From assembly GCF_010894455.1 (NCBI RefSeq), contig NZ_JAAIXY010000031.1:1-64000 (forward strand): DNA of 64,000 bases, given 5' to 3'. A program made the translations under genes and the position numbers. The stretch's first letter is position 1. Every line of letters starts with the position of its first letter. The stretch is from Myxococcus eversor (GTDB lineage Bacteria > Myxococcota > Myxococcia > Myxococcales > Myxococcaceae). Below, in pieces: positions 1 through 9,463 of this stretch. Under the pieces are notes generated by a model. It was not told where the DNA came from and did not search any database. It saw only the letters and a list, made by a program, of their open reading frames with translations.

Positions 1-880
<880 letters not shown>

Positions 881-1021
881 GACAACTCCTCAACCGGGGC
901 TGAGCCGGTCAACCACCCGGCGCGTCTCGAATCCCGCAAAACTCACTGCGAAGGTGCTGCGTCCTGCTCCAAACCCGCCACAACGTCAACTGAAATCGCC
1001 CGCAGAGCCGTCCGGCGGCCG

Positions 1022-3100
1022 TCAGTACCGGTTCAGCGCCGTCTTGGGCGCCGGCGCGTAGTGACTGAACTGCATCGTGTACGTCGCCCTTCCCTGGCTG
1101 CGGCTGCGCAGGTCCGTTGAGTACCCGAACATGGCGGCCAGGGGGACCTGCGCCTGGATGGCCTGCAGCCGACCTGGACGAGGCGTCATGCCCATCACCT
1201 TGCCGCGCCGGCCGTTGAGGTCGCCAATCACGTCGCCCATGAAGTCGTCGGGCGTGACGATTTCACAGCTCATGATGGGCTCGAGCAGCACCGGGTTGGC
1301 CGCGCGCACCGCGTCCTTGAACGCCAGGGAGCCGGCGATCTTGAACGCCATCTCGCTGGAGTCCACGTCGTGCATGGAGCCGTCGTAGGCCTCCACCTTC
1401 ACGTCCACCATGGGGTAGCCCGCCACCGGGCCGTTCTGCAGGGCCTCGGCGACGCCGTCGCGGACCGCGTCCACGAACTCCTTGGTCACCGCGCCGCCCG
1501 TCACCTTGTTCTCGAAGGCGAAGCCCTTGCCGGGCTCATTGGGCATCACCCGCAGCCAGATGTGGCCGTACTGGCCCCGACCGCCCGTCTGACGGATGAA
1601 CTTCCCCTCGGACTCCGTCTGGGTGGTGATGGTCTCCCGGTACGCCACCTGCGGCTTGCCGATGTTCGCGTCGACCTTGAACTCGCGCAGGAGCCGGTCG
1701 ACGATGATCTCCAGGTGCAGCTCGCCCATGCCGGCGATGATGGTCTGCCCCGTCTCCTCGTTCGACTTCACGCGGAACGACGGGTCCTCCATCGCCAGGC
1801 GCTGGAGTGACTGGATGATCTTGTCCTGGTCCGCCGTGGACTTCGGTTCAATCGCGATGTCGATGACCGGCTCGGGGAACTCCATCCGCTCCAGGATGAT
1901 GGGCTGCTTGTCGTCGCAGAGCGTGTCGCCCGTGCTCGCCAGCTTCAGGCCCACCACCGCGCAGATGTCACCGGCGTAGCACTCGGTCAGCTCGTCCTTC
2001 TTGTCGGCGCGCATCTGCACCAGGCGGCTGACGCGCTCGCGCTTGCCCTTCACCGAGTTCCACACCGCCGTCCCCGCCTCCAGCTTCCCGGAGTACACGC
2101 GAAGGAAGGTCAGCGTCTGCGACTGGAACGCCGGGTCGTTCATGATCTTGAACGCGAGCGCGCTGAACGGCGCGTCGTCCCGCGTCTCGCGGATGGCGTC
2201 CTCGCCCTTGGGCGTCTTGCCGTGCACCGGGGGGATGTCCAGCGGGCTGGGCAGGTAGTCGATGACGGCGTCCAGCAGCGGCTGCACGCCCTTGTGGCGG
2301 AACGCCGAGCCGCAGAACACCGGGAACAGCTTCAGCGCCACACAGCCCTTGCGGATGGCCGAGCGGACCTCCTGCTCGGTCAGCTCATGGCCCTCCAGGA
2401 ACTTCTCCGTCAGCGCGTCGTCCTGCTCCGCCGCGGCCTCGAGCAGCTCCGCGCGCGCCGCCTCGGCCTGCTCGCGGTAGTCCTCCGGAATCTCCTCGAT
2501 TTCGTAGCGGCTGCCCTGCTCCGAGTCGACGAACACCAGGGCCTTCATCGTCAGCAGGTCGATGACGCCGCGGTGCTTGTCCTCGGCGCCCAGCGGCAGC
2601 TGCATCCGCACCGCTCGCGCGCCGAGCTTCTCGCGGATGGTGCCCACCGACATCTCGAAGTCCGCGCCCACGCGGTCCATCTTGTTGATGAAGCAGATGC
2701 GGGGGACCTTGTACTTGTCCGCCTGGCGCCAGACCGTCTCCGACTGCGGCTCCACGCCGTTCACCGCGTCGAACACGGTGATGGCCCCGTCCAACACGCG
2801 CAGCGAGCGCTCCACCTCGATGGTGAAGTCCACGTGCCCCGGGGTGTCGATGATGTTCACGCGGTAGCGATGCTCACCGCGACTCCAGAAGGCGGTGATG
2901 GCGGCCGACGTGATCGTGATGCCGCGCTCGCGCTCCTGGACCATCCAGTCCGTGGTGGTGTTCCCCTCGTGCACCTCGCCCATCCTGTGGATGGCGCCGG
3001 TGTAGAAGAGGATCCGCTCGGTGGTGGTCGTCTTGCCGGCATCGATGTGCGCCATGATGCCGATGTTGCGGTAGCGCTCCAGGGGATGCTCGCGAGCCAT
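1022..3100 (-). CDS. fusA: Elongation factor G
   Basis: Translocation GTPase of 692 residues, the normal EF-G length. The N-terminus carries the G1 motif AHIDAGKTTTTERI, then DTPGHVDFT (G3) and NKMD (G4). The tail includes the family domain IV/V signatures (GGRGQYGH, and GDLNGRRG near the C-terminus). The ATG at 3100 is the first start upstream of the RYRNIGIMAHID block. It sits between rpsG and tuf in the standard str order. A terminator-like hairpin lies in the 147-bp gap between rpsG and this gene, so fusA-tuf may be expressed partly apart from rpsL-rpsG. Myxobacteria often carry more than one EF-G; this one is the ribosomal-operon copy by context. Confidence 0.98.
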   Translation of the reverse strand: MAREHPLERYRNIGIMAHIDAGKTTTTERILFYTGAIHRMGEVHEGNTTTDWMVQERERGITITSAAITAFWSRGEHRYRVNIIDTPGHVDFTIEVERSLRVLDGAITVFDAVNGVEPQSETVWRQADKYKVPRICFINKMDRVGADFEMSVGTIREKLGARAVRMQLPLGAEDKHRGVIDLLTMKALVFVDSEQGSRYEIEEIPEDYREQAEAARAELLEAAAEQDDALTEKFLEGHELTEQEVRSAIRKGCVALKLFPVFCGSAFRHKGVQPLLDAVIDYLPSPLDIPPVHGKTPKGEDAIRETRDDAPFSALAFKIMNDPAFQSQTLTFLRVYSGKLEAGTAVWNSVKGKRERVSRLVQMRADKKDELTECYAGDICAVVGLKLASTGDTLCDDKQPIILERMEFPEPVIDIAIEPKSTADQDKIIQSLQRLAMEDPSFRVKSNEETGQTIIAGMGELHLEIIVDRLLREFKVDANIGKPQVAYRETITTQTESEGKFIRQTGGRGQYGHIWLRVMPNEPGKGFAFENKVTGGAVTKEFVDAVRDGVAEALQNGPVAGYPMVDVKVEAYDGSMHDVDSSEMAFKIAGSLAFKDAVRAANPVLLEPIMSCEIVTPDDFMGDVIGDLNGRRGKVMGMTPRPGRLQAIQAQVPLAAMFGYSTDLRSRSQGRATYTMQFSHYAPAPKTALNRY

Positions 3101-3195
3101 TGCGTCGGTACCTCTCCATGAGGGCGGGAGGGCACAGGGCCCCGTCTCACGTACCCACCCGGACGATTTCAGAGAACCTGCTTCACCTAAAGAAA

Positions 3196-3226
3196 CCGCC
3201 CGGATGCAGACTCTGCATCCGGGCGG
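3196..3226 (-). terminator. Terminator-like hairpin between rpsG and fusA
   Basis: Two perfect 15-base inverted arms (3196-3210 and 3212-3226) are separated by one base. Read on the minus strand, the hairpin begins 21 bases after the rpsG stop and is followed directly by TTTCTTT. That is the layout of a Rho-independent terminator or attenuator inside the str operon. A real loop would be 3-5 bases once the innermost pairs open. Confidence 0.7.
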
Positions 3227-3247
3227 GATACCGCGAGGCCGAAAGAC

Positions 3248-3718
3248 CTACCAGCGGTAGTGCGCGAAGGCCTTGTTGGCCTCCGCCATCTTGTGCGTGT
3301 CCTCACGCTTCTTCACCGCGTTGCCGCGGTTGTTGGCGGCGTCCATGATCTCGCCGGCCAACTTCTCCTGCATGGTCTTCTCGCCACGCGCCTTGGAGTA
3401 CGTGATGATCCAACGCATTCCGAGGGCGACGCGACGGTCCTGACGGACCTCGACAGGCACCTGGTAGGTGGCGCCACCGACGCGGCGGCTCTTGACCTCC
3501 AGCACCGGCTTGACGTTGTCGAGGGCCTTCTTGAACGTCTTGAGGGGGTCCTCCTTCGCGCGCTCTTCGATGAGGGCGAAGGCTCCGTAGCAAACGCCTT
3601 CCGCGATGGACTTCTTGCCCTTCCGCATCAGGTCGTTGACGAACTTGGTGACGAGCCGGTCCTGGAACTTCGGGTCCGGAAGAATCTTGCGCTTGGCGAC
3701 TACGCGACGGCGAGGCAT
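3248..3718 (-). CDS. rpsG: 30S ribosomal protein S7
   Basis: Small-subunit head protein that binds the 3' major domain of 16S rRNA and contacts the E-site tRNA. At 156 residues it is the standard bacterial length. The start MPRRRVVAKRKILPDPKF and the internal block GGATYQVPVEV are family signatures, and the C-terminus ends in FAHYRW, as in the shorter bacterial S7 proteins. It is the second gene of the str operon, 145 bp after rpsL and 147 bp before fusA, which is wide spacing for this operon. In Escherichia coli S7 represses translation of its own operon; no matching site could be recognised here. Confidence 0.98.
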   Translation of the reverse strand: MPRRRVVAKRKILPDPKFQDRLVTKFVNDLMRKGKKSIAEGVCYGAFALIEERAKEDPLKTFKKALDNVKPVLEVKSRRVGGATYQVPVEVRQDRRVALGMRWIITYSKARGEKTMQEKLAGEIMDAANNRGNAVKKREDTHKMAEANKAFAHYRW

Positions 3719-3863
3719 CTCTTCTCTCTTCCCTTACGCCCCACTCTCCTTGGAGAGCCGATGAAACCGGGGCTTCTTGAACTGCTGAAGGAAAACAACC
3801 AGGACGCTCCCCAGGGTGCGGGGCACAACGTCCAAACTCTTGAACAACGAAGGTGGTCTGCTC

Positions 3864-4235
3864 TCAGCTCGGGCGCTTCGCGCCGTACTTGGAGCGGCTC
3901 TGCTTGCGGCCCGCCACGCCCACGGAGTCGAGCGTTCCACGAACGATGTGGTAGCGCACACCCGGGAGGTCCTTCACACGACCACCGCGGATCATCACCA
4001 CCGAGTGCTCCTGGAGGTTATGGCCCACGCCGGGGATGTAGGACGTCACTTCGATTCCGTTGGTCAGACGAACACGCGCCACCTTGCGGAGGGCCGAGTT
4101 CGGCTTCTTCGGAGTCGTGGTGTACACGCGGGTGCAAACTCCGCGCTTCTGGGGGCACTCCTTGAGCGCGGGGCTCTTGCCCTTGATGTTCAGCTTCTCG
4201 CGGCCCTTGCGGACCAGCTGGCTAATGGTCGGCAC
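3864..4235 (-). CDS. rpsL: 30S ribosomal protein S12
   Basis: Decoding-centre protein of 123 residues. I place the start at the GTG at 4235 (VPTISQLVRKGREKLN), which gives the family length and is preceded by GAGGAAGAGG. The longer in-frame reading from 4286 adds unrelated residues and is rejected. The streptomycin-relevant loops read TTTPKKPNSALRK and RGGRVKDLPGVRYH, that is, the wild-type lysines are present and no classical resistance substitution is seen. It is the promoter-proximal gene of the str operon. Confidence 0.97.
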   Translation of the reverse strand: MPTISQLVRKGREKLNIKGKSPALKECPQKRGVCTRVYTTTPKKPNSALRKVARVRLTNGIEVTSYIPGVGHNLQEHSVVMIRGGRVKDLPGVRYHIVRGTLDSVGVAGRKQSRSKYGAKRPS

Positions 4236-4317
4236 TGATACCTCTTCCTCGGGTTGGCCTCCCCCCAACGACACGGGGCGGCGCATATCTACCTACAGAC
4301 TACTGAAAAGGGCCGCG

Positions 4318-4345
4318 AGTATAGGGACCGACCCCACCGTGTCAA
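4318..4345 (-). promoter_or_regulatory. Sigma-70 promoter of the str operon
   Basis: On the minus strand a perfect TTGACA (4340-4345) is followed by a 16-bp spacer and TATACT (4318-4323, five of six consensus bases). It lies about 80 bases upstream of the rpsL GTG, which is the expected position for a strong ribosomal promoter. It stands out in a high-GC genome where such matches are rare. Confidence 0.85.
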
Positions 4346-4447
4346 GCACGGCATGACGCAGACCCGAACAGGTCAGCGCCAGCGAGGTCATTCCCAGTGA
4401 CTCGACAACCCAGGGTGTAACAGGTCGCTCCTCTACTCCGCGTGCAC

Positions 4448-4942
4448 TCAGAAGTCGAGGACCATCACCACGGCGTCCTCGCCCTCGTCCGCGTAGTAGT
4501 TCGGCCGGATGCCCACCGGACGGAAGCCGAAGTCGCGGTAGAGCTGGATGGCCGCCTCGTTGCTCTTGCGGACCTCCAGCGTGGCCAGGCTGCACCGCCG
4601 CCCCCTCCCCCGCTCCAGCACCTCCTCCATCACCGCCCGCGCCACGCCCCGCCGACGATGCTGGGGGGCGGTGGCCACGTTGAGGACGTGCACCTCGTCG
4701 TGGACGATCCAGAAGATGGCCAGCCCCAGGAGCAACGGTGGCCCGGCATCCTGGGACTCCTCCACCAGCAGGATGGTGGACCACTCGTGCTGGAGCTCGC
4801 GCTTGAGCAGCTCCTGCGACCACGGATTCTTGAAGGCGGACTGCTCCAGGATCATCACCGCGGCCAGGTCGTCCACCGTCATCTGGCGGATCAGGAAGCC
4901 ATGGGGCGCGCGCGGCTCTCCATCCTCCCTCAGCCGCCTCAT
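4448..4942 (-). CDS. rimI: Ribosomal-protein-alanine N-acetyltransferase RimI-like (GNAT)
   Basis: GNAT-fold enzyme of 164 residues; RimI acetylates the N-terminal alanine of ribosomal protein S18. The acetyl-CoA binding motif A is seen as VATAPQHRRRGVARAVMEE, followed by LEVRKSNEAAIQLYRDFGF, the usual RimI motif B. The YY just before the C-terminal strand (RPNYYADEGEDAVVMVLDF) matches RimI proteins. The ATG at 4942 overlaps the stop of the upstream SurA-like gene in an ATGA, so the two are translationally coupled. The N-terminus is about 15 residues longer than typical. Substrate is inferred from family only. Confidence 0.85.
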   Translation of the reverse strand: MRRLREDGEPRAPHGFLIRQMTVDDLAAVMILEQSAFKNPWSQELLKRELQHEWSTILLVEESQDAGPPLLLGLAIFWIVHDEVHVLNVATAPQHRRRGVARAVMEEVLERGRGRRCSLATLEVRKSNEAAIQLYRDFGFRPVGIRPNYYADEGEDAVVMVLDF

Positions 4943-5634
4943 CGCTTCGCCTCCCGCGTGAAAGGCGCCACCCGCCGCACCTGCGCCGAGGCCCGCACCT
5001 GCGCCAGCTCCTCCACCGCCAGCGCCGCATAGCGCTCACGGAAGAGCTTGTCGCGGATGACGTCTCGCACCGTCTCGTAGTCCGTGGGGTAGTCCGCCGC
5101 GTGCTGCTCGTAGAAGCGGCGGATCTCCGTCTCGCCCACCTGCGCCCGCAGCCGGATGCGGCTGTCCAGGACGCGCTCGGCCCGAAGCCCGCGCGCCAGG
5201 ATGGCCTTGAGCCCCTCCAGCGTCACGTCGTTGCGCGCCAGGAACCGCTCCAGGGGGGCGGGGCCGCCAATTCGGGAACGGAACGCCTCCACCCTCGCCT
5301 CCACCTCCGAGGGCTCCGCGGGGAAGGCCTGGAGCCGGTCGGCATTGAGGACCTGGACCCGCTGGTTGATGACCAGCTCCAGGGCTCCTCGGAGGGTCTC
5401 CTCGTCAAGAGGGGCCCCGAGCGCCTGGATGCCGCCCCGCTGGACGAGGGCCACCCGGGCCTCGAACTCCAGCTCGCTCAACGACAGGACCCGGCCTTCA
5501 ATGATGGCGACGACCCGGTCGACCACCCGCCTGGAGGCCTCCGTGGGGGCGCCCTGGGCCCACGACTGGGACACCGGCAGCACCAGGAGCCAGCCCGCCA
5601 ACCACAAGGTTCCCGCTCGGCGCGGCGCTGCCAT
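4939..5634 (-). CDS. SurA-like periplasmic chaperone/peptidyl-prolyl isomerase N-domain protein
   Basis: Exported protein of 231 residues with a signal peptide (start MAAPRRAG, hydrophobic core, cleavage near SQSWAQ). After it, RVVDRVVAIIEGRVLSLSEL is the SurA N-terminal signature, followed by helices that match the SurA chaperone core. No parvulin PPIase domain follows, so the protein is probably a chaperone-only SurA relative for outer-membrane proteins. I chose the ATG at 5634, which follows GAGGGAGG closely; an ATG at 5646 is also possible. It overlaps rimI by ATGA and is divergent from dnaJ across 112 bp. Confidence 0.7.
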   Translation of the reverse strand: MAAPRRAGTLWLAGWLLVLPVSQSWAQGAPTEASRRVVDRVVAIIEGRVLSLSELEFEARVALVQRGGIQALGAPLDEETLRGALELVINQRVQVLNADRLQAFPAEPSEVEARVEAFRSRIGGPAPLERFLARNDVTLEGLKAILARGLRAERVLDSRIRLRAQVGETEIRRFYEQHAADYPTDYETVRDVIRDKLFRERYAALAVEELAQVRASAQVRRVAPFTREAKR

Positions 5635-5746
5635 GGCCTCCCTCATCTTTCGGCGACTTTATACATCGCAGACCAGCCGAACAGTCCTCGCTGGCGCACT
5701 CCCACCGACTGGTTACTTTCAGTTGCGTACACCCCGGCGGGAACAA

Positions 5747-6769
5747 ATGGCGGACGACTACTACCAGATCCTCGGCGTTGATCGGACGGCCTCGGAGGAG
5801 GCCATCAAGAAGTCGTACCGGAAGCTCGCGCGCAAGTACCACCCCGACGTCAACCCCAACAACAAGGCCTCCGAGGAGAAGTTCAAGCAGCTCGGCAATG
5901 CCTTCGAAGTGCTGTCGGACCCGAAGAAGCGCAAGCTCTACGACGAGTTCGGCGAGGACGCGGAGAAGATCGGCTTCGACGAGAAGAAGGCGGAGGCCTA
6001 TCGCCAGTACCGCGCCGCCGCCTCCAGGGGCGGAGCAGGCGGCATCCCCTACGGGGGCGAGGACTTCGACCTGGGCGACCTCTTCAACGACCTCTTCGGA
6101 GGACGCCGGGGAGGCGCGGGCGCCGGGGCGGGCCCGGGAGGCTTCGACCCGAACGAGGTGTTCGGCGGCCGGGGCCGTCGCCGCCCGCCCATGGGCCCCG
6201 AGCGGGGCAACGACTTGTCCACCCAGGTCCGCGTCACGCTGGGAGAGGCCGTCACCGGCGCCGAGCGCGCCCTGTCGGTGACGCGGCCGAATCGCGGTGG
6301 CACGGGCCCGGACGAGACGAGCCGCCTGACGGTGAAGATTCCCGCCGGCGTGCAGACGGGCTCCAAGGTGCGGCTGGCGGGCCAGGGGGCTCCCGGCCTG
6401 CGTGGCGGCCCTCCCGGCGACCTCTTCATCGAGACCGAGGTGATGGAGCACCCCCTGGTCCGTCGAGAGGGGGATGACCTGCACCTGGACCTTCCCGTGA
6501 CGGTCTCCGAGGCGATGTTCGGCGCGGAGGTGCGCGTCCCCACCTTCCAGGGCGAGGTCACCGTCAAGGTTCCTCCAGGCTCACAGACCGCCCGGCAGAT
6601 GCGCCTCAAGGGGCGCGGAGTACCGTCCCTCAAGGGCGGAGCCGCCGGGGACCTGTACCTCCACCTCCAGGTCAAGGTGCCGGATGCCGACACCCCGGAG
6701 ACGCGGGCCGCCGCGGAGGCCCTGTCCAAGGCCTACCGCGAGGATGTACGTCGCGAGCTGACGCTGTGA
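5747..6769 (+). CDS. DnaJ-class (type II, CbpA-like) co-chaperone
   Basis: Hsp40 co-chaperone of 340 residues that would stimulate a DnaK ATPase. The J-domain covers residues 1-70 with the essential HPD in RKYHPDVNPNN. A Gly/Phe- and Gly/Arg-rich linker follows (GGEDFDLGDLFNDLFGG, then glycine-rich sequence). Two beta-sandwich substrate-binding domains end the protein (VTLGEAVTGAERAL, VKIPAGVQTGSKVRLAGQG, VPTFQGEVTVKVPPGSQ). There is no CxxCxGxG zinc finger and no cysteine anywhere, so it belongs to the CbpA/DnaJB class rather than classical DnaJ. The ATG at 5747 begins the J-domain directly; open frame upstream of it is not homologous. Confidence 0.9.
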   Translation: MADDYYQILGVDRTASEEAIKKSYRKLARKYHPDVNPNNKASEEKFKQLGNAFEVLSDPKKRKLYDEFGEDAEKIGFDEKKAEAYRQYRAAASRGGAGGIPYGGEDFDLGDLFNDLFGGRRGGAGAGAGPGGFDPNEVFGGRGRRRPPMGPERGNDLSTQVRVTLGEAVTGAERALSVTRPNRGGTGPDETSRLTVKIPAGVQTGSKVRLAGQGAPGLRGGPPGDLFIETEVMEHPLVRREGDDLHLDLPVTVSEAMFGAEVRVPTFQGEVTVKVPPGSQTARQMRLKGRGVPSLKGGAAGDLYLHLQVKVPDADTPETRAAAEALSKAYREDVRRELTL

Positions 6770-6861
6770 TGGCGTTGGCTCTTGTCCTGGGCGCCGCCCC
6801 GTCATAGACGGCCCCTCTACCTTCTTCACACGTCGCCGCAGGAAACGGAGCACACGCGCAC

Positions 6862-7593
6862 ATGGGCCTCTTCGACATCTTCACGGGCGGTTCGGGGCCC
6901 GAGAAAGCCCTCAAGCTCAAGCCCAAGGTCACCCAGAAGTACGGTGACCCGGCCACACGGCAGAAGGCCATCCAGGAGCTGGGGGAGATGAAGTTCCCCG
7001 AGGCCGTCTCCGTCCTGCTCGCACGCTTCACCATCACCGTGGACCCGCTCACCACGGACGCGGACGAGAAGGAGCACACCTTCGAGCTGGTGAAGGCCTT
7101 CGGCAAGGACGCCGCCGTCCCGCCCATCGTCGAGTTCCTCAGCAAGACGGAGCAGGCCACGTCCTGGGCCCTGCGACTGCTGGGCGAGCTGCTCAGCGAG
7201 GAGGACGTCACTGGAGCCTGCGTCAACGCGCTCCAGCACCTGTCCACCACGTACACGAAGAACCCGGAGAAGAAGGTCGTCCTCCTCCACCACATCACCG
7301 GCCGCGAGGACGCGCGCGTGCCTCCCGCCGTGCTCCCCTTCCTCGAGGACATGTCGGACGACGTGAAGATCGCCGCCCTCAAGGCGCTCGCCTCCTTCAA
7401 GTACGAGCCGGCGCGCGAGCCCATGCTCAAGCTGCTGACCGCCGACGAGACGGCCCGCCGGGTGCAGACCTCCGCGATTGCCGCCCTGGCGGACGCGGGC
7501 TTCAGCGTGGCGAGCCACCGGACCCAGGTGGAGCCCCTGCTGGTGGAACCGTTCGTCGTGGACAAGGACGGCCGCATCCAGCGCAAGACCTGA
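6862..7593 (+). CDS. HEAT-repeat protein of unknown function
   Basis: A cytosolic, all-helical protein of 243 residues with no signal peptide or membrane segment. It contains several HEAT/PBS-lyase-like helical pairs, for example the stretches around EAVSVLLARF, VPPIVEFLSKTEQATSWALRLL and VKIAALKALASFKYEPAREPMLKLL. Such scaffolds usually bind other proteins. It lies between dnaJ and a hybrid histidine kinase on the same strand, about 90 bp after dnaJ and 100 bp before the kinase. Function cannot be assigned from sequence alone. Confidence 0.8.
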   Translation: MGLFDIFTGGSGPEKALKLKPKVTQKYGDPATRQKAIQELGEMKFPEAVSVLLARFTITVDPLTTDADEKEHTFELVKAFGKDAAVPPIVEFLSKTEQATSWALRLLGELLSEEDVTGACVNALQHLSTTYTKNPEKKVVLLHHITGREDARVPPAVLPFLEDMSDDVKIAALKALASFKYEPAREPMLKLLTADETARRVQTSAIAALADAGFSVASHRTQVEPLLVEPFVVDKDGRIQRKT

Positions 7594-7696
7594 GCCGGGC
7601 TGTCCTGTCGGGCAGCCGACACGGCCACTGTCCTCCGGATGGCCCTGCACACCAGGGCCGTTCCCAGGCGCTCGGAACTTGAAGCAGGATTCTCCC

Positions 7697-9388
7697 GTGC
7701 GCTCGAAGAAGAAAGGGGCCCTGGCAGAAGTCGTGCCGCTGCGCCCCAACACCTCGAAGAAGTCCACCCGTCGCGCCGTGAAGCCGCCTCCTCCCGCGGA
7801 CTCCGACGCCACCGCACGCGCCCTCCTGGAGATGGCGCGGCACCTCACCGACAACGCCGGCCCCACCGAGGCGCTGCGGTCCCACCTCCAGACGCTCCAC
7901 GCGCTGCTCAAACCCAAGGTCTGTTACGTGGCCCGCTACTTCCCTTCCCGGGAGCAGCTCCACGTCGAGCACGTGCGCGGGCGCTACGACAGCCGCGTCG
8001 TCGCCGCCGTCCCGGGCGAGGGCGTGGTGGGACGCGCCTTCTCCGAGAAGAAGCTGCTGCACGAGGCGGACACGCTCGCCGTGCCACTCGAGAGCCCCCA
8101 CGGCGTCACCGGCGTCCTCGTCGTCCTGGGCGCTCGCCGCACCGTCTCCGACACCGTGATTCAGTCCCTGGCCGCGCAGCTCGCCGCCGCGTACGAGGTG
8201 GCCCGCCTCCGCGACGACAGCGCCCGCAGGAACAAGGACCTCCAGACGGCCATCGCCGGCCTCAAGAGCCTGGAGCAGAACCGCGAGGAGCTGCTCGGCA
8301 ACGTCTCGCATGACCTGAAGAACCCGCTCACCACCATCAAGTCCTATCTGGCGATGATGGGACGCGAGAAACTGGGGCCCCTCACCGACTCCCAGCGCCG
8401 CGCGGTGCAGATCTGTGACCGCAACTCCGACCGCATGCTGCGCATGGTGAATGACCTGCTGCTCATGTCCCGCCTCCAGTCCGGGAAGATGCAGCTCAAC
8501 CAGCGCCCCTTCGGCCTCAAGGCCGTGGCCGAGGAAGTGGTCCGCTCGCTGGGCGTCCTCGCCGAGCACGGCAAGGTCCAGGTCACCATTCCGCCCTGCC
8601 CCGAGGTCTTCGTCCGAGGAGACCGCGAGCGCATCGCCGAGGCCATCCACAACCTCGTGGAGAACGGCATCCACCACAGCGAGGCCGACGACAGCGTCGA
8701 GGTCAGCGTCTCCACCGAGGATGGACTCGCCACCCTCACGGTGAAGGACAGCGGGCCGGGCATGTCCGCCGAGGCGCTGGAGCACGTCTTCGATGCCTTC
8801 TATCGGGCGCAGCCGGGCGTACCTCGGCCTCCGGGCGCGGGGCTCGGAATCCCCCTGGTGGGAAAGATTGTCGCGCTGCACGGCGGCCGGGTGGAGGCCA
8901 AGAGCGTGCTGGGTGAAGGAAGCACCTTCGAGATGGTGCTGCCCATGTTCGCCGGGGCGGTGAACTCGCCTGACCTGAACCAGGCGGCCCCCAAGGCGGG
9001 CGGCATCCTGCTCGTGGAGGACGATGCGGACTGCCGCGAGGTGCTGCAGCAGGTGCTGGAGCAGGAGGGCTACCGGGTGATGGCCACCTCGGGAGCCTCC
9101 GAGGCGCGCTCCATCCTCTCGCACATCCGACCAGCCATGGTGCTGCTGGACCTGCGGCTGAGCGAAGAAGACGGGCAGTCGGTGCTCCGCTTCATCCGTG
9201 GCAACGAGTCGCTGGCGGACATCGTCGTGTACATCATCTCAGGTGCCAGCGAGGTGGCCTCCCTCACGTCGGGACAGGGCCTGGAGCGCATTGACGGCTT
9301 CTTCGAGAAGCCGCTCCAGTTGCCCAAGCTCCTGGACACGGTGGCGGCGGTGGTGCGGCCCAGCCGCCGGGCTCCAGCAGTCCCCTAG
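7697..9388 (+). CDS. GAF-domain hybrid histidine kinase with C-terminal receiver
   Basis: Soluble two-component sensor of 563 residues. Residues about 55-170 look like a GAF domain. The HisKA helix holds the phospho-accepting H205 in NVSHDLKNP. The HATPase domain shows the N-box (IHNLVENGIHH), the G1 box KDSGPGMS and G2 GAGLGIPL. A receiver domain occupies residues 435-555 with ILLVEDDADCRE and the probable phospho-Asp D485 in LLDLRL. No membrane segment is present, so it reads a cytoplasmic cue. The GTG at 7697 is chosen because GCAGGA precedes it and the text upstream is non-homologous. No cognate response regulator gene is adjacent; the attached receiver suggests a phosphorelay. Confidence 0.88.
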   Translation: MRSKKKGALAEVVPLRPNTSKKSTRRAVKPPPPADSDATARALLEMARHLTDNAGPTEALRSHLQTLHALLKPKVCYVARYFPSREQLHVEHVRGRYDSRVVAAVPGEGVVGRAFSEKKLLHEADTLAVPLESPHGVTGVLVVLGARRTVSDTVIQSLAAQLAAAYEVARLRDDSARRNKDLQTAIAGLKSLEQNREELLGNVSHDLKNPLTTIKSYLAMMGREKLGPLTDSQRRAVQICDRNSDRMLRMVNDLLLMSRLQSGKMQLNQRPFGLKAVAEEVVRSLGVLAEHGKVQVTIPPCPEVFVRGDRERIAEAIHNLVENGIHHSEADDSVEVSVSTEDGLATLTVKDSGPGMSAEALEHVFDAFYRAQPGVPRPPGAGLGIPLVGKIVALHGGRVEAKSVLGEGSTFEMVLPMFAGAVNSPDLNQAAPKAGGILLVEDDADCREVLQQVLEQEGYRVMATSGASEARSILSHIRPAMVLLDLRLSEEDGQSVLRFIRGNESLADIVVYIISGASEVASLTSGQGLERIDGFFEKPLQLPKLLDTVAAVVRPSRRAPAVP

Positions 9389-9415
9389 CGGGAAGAATGG
9401 ACCGCGGAACGAACA

Positions 9416-9438
9416 AGAGGTGGCCGTAAGCCACCTCT
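9416..9438. terminator. Perfect hairpin after the histidine kinase gene
   Basis: AGAGGTGGC, a five-base loop CGTAA and GCCACCTCT form a perfect 9-bp stem 28 bases after the kinase stop and 26 bases before argS. No T-run follows, so it may act as an RNA stabiliser or a weak terminator rather than a strong one. Confidence 0.4.
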
Positions 9439-9463
9439 GCTTGGCTAGTATCCGCGCCGTCCC

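Noticed and set aside
1370..3121. Long plus-strand open frames opposite fusA and rpsG
   Set aside because: They are stop-free shadows of a GC-rich gene read antisense; no domain, ribosome site or conservation logic supports them.
3744..3757. Six-bp hairpin CTCTCC-TT-GGAGAG between rpsL and rpsG
   Set aside because: Two-base loop and no T-run; too weak to call a terminator or an S7 autoregulatory site.
9389..9463. Own promoter for argS
   Set aside because: TAGTAT is present near 9447 but no -35 lies at a proper distance; only the hairpin is supported.
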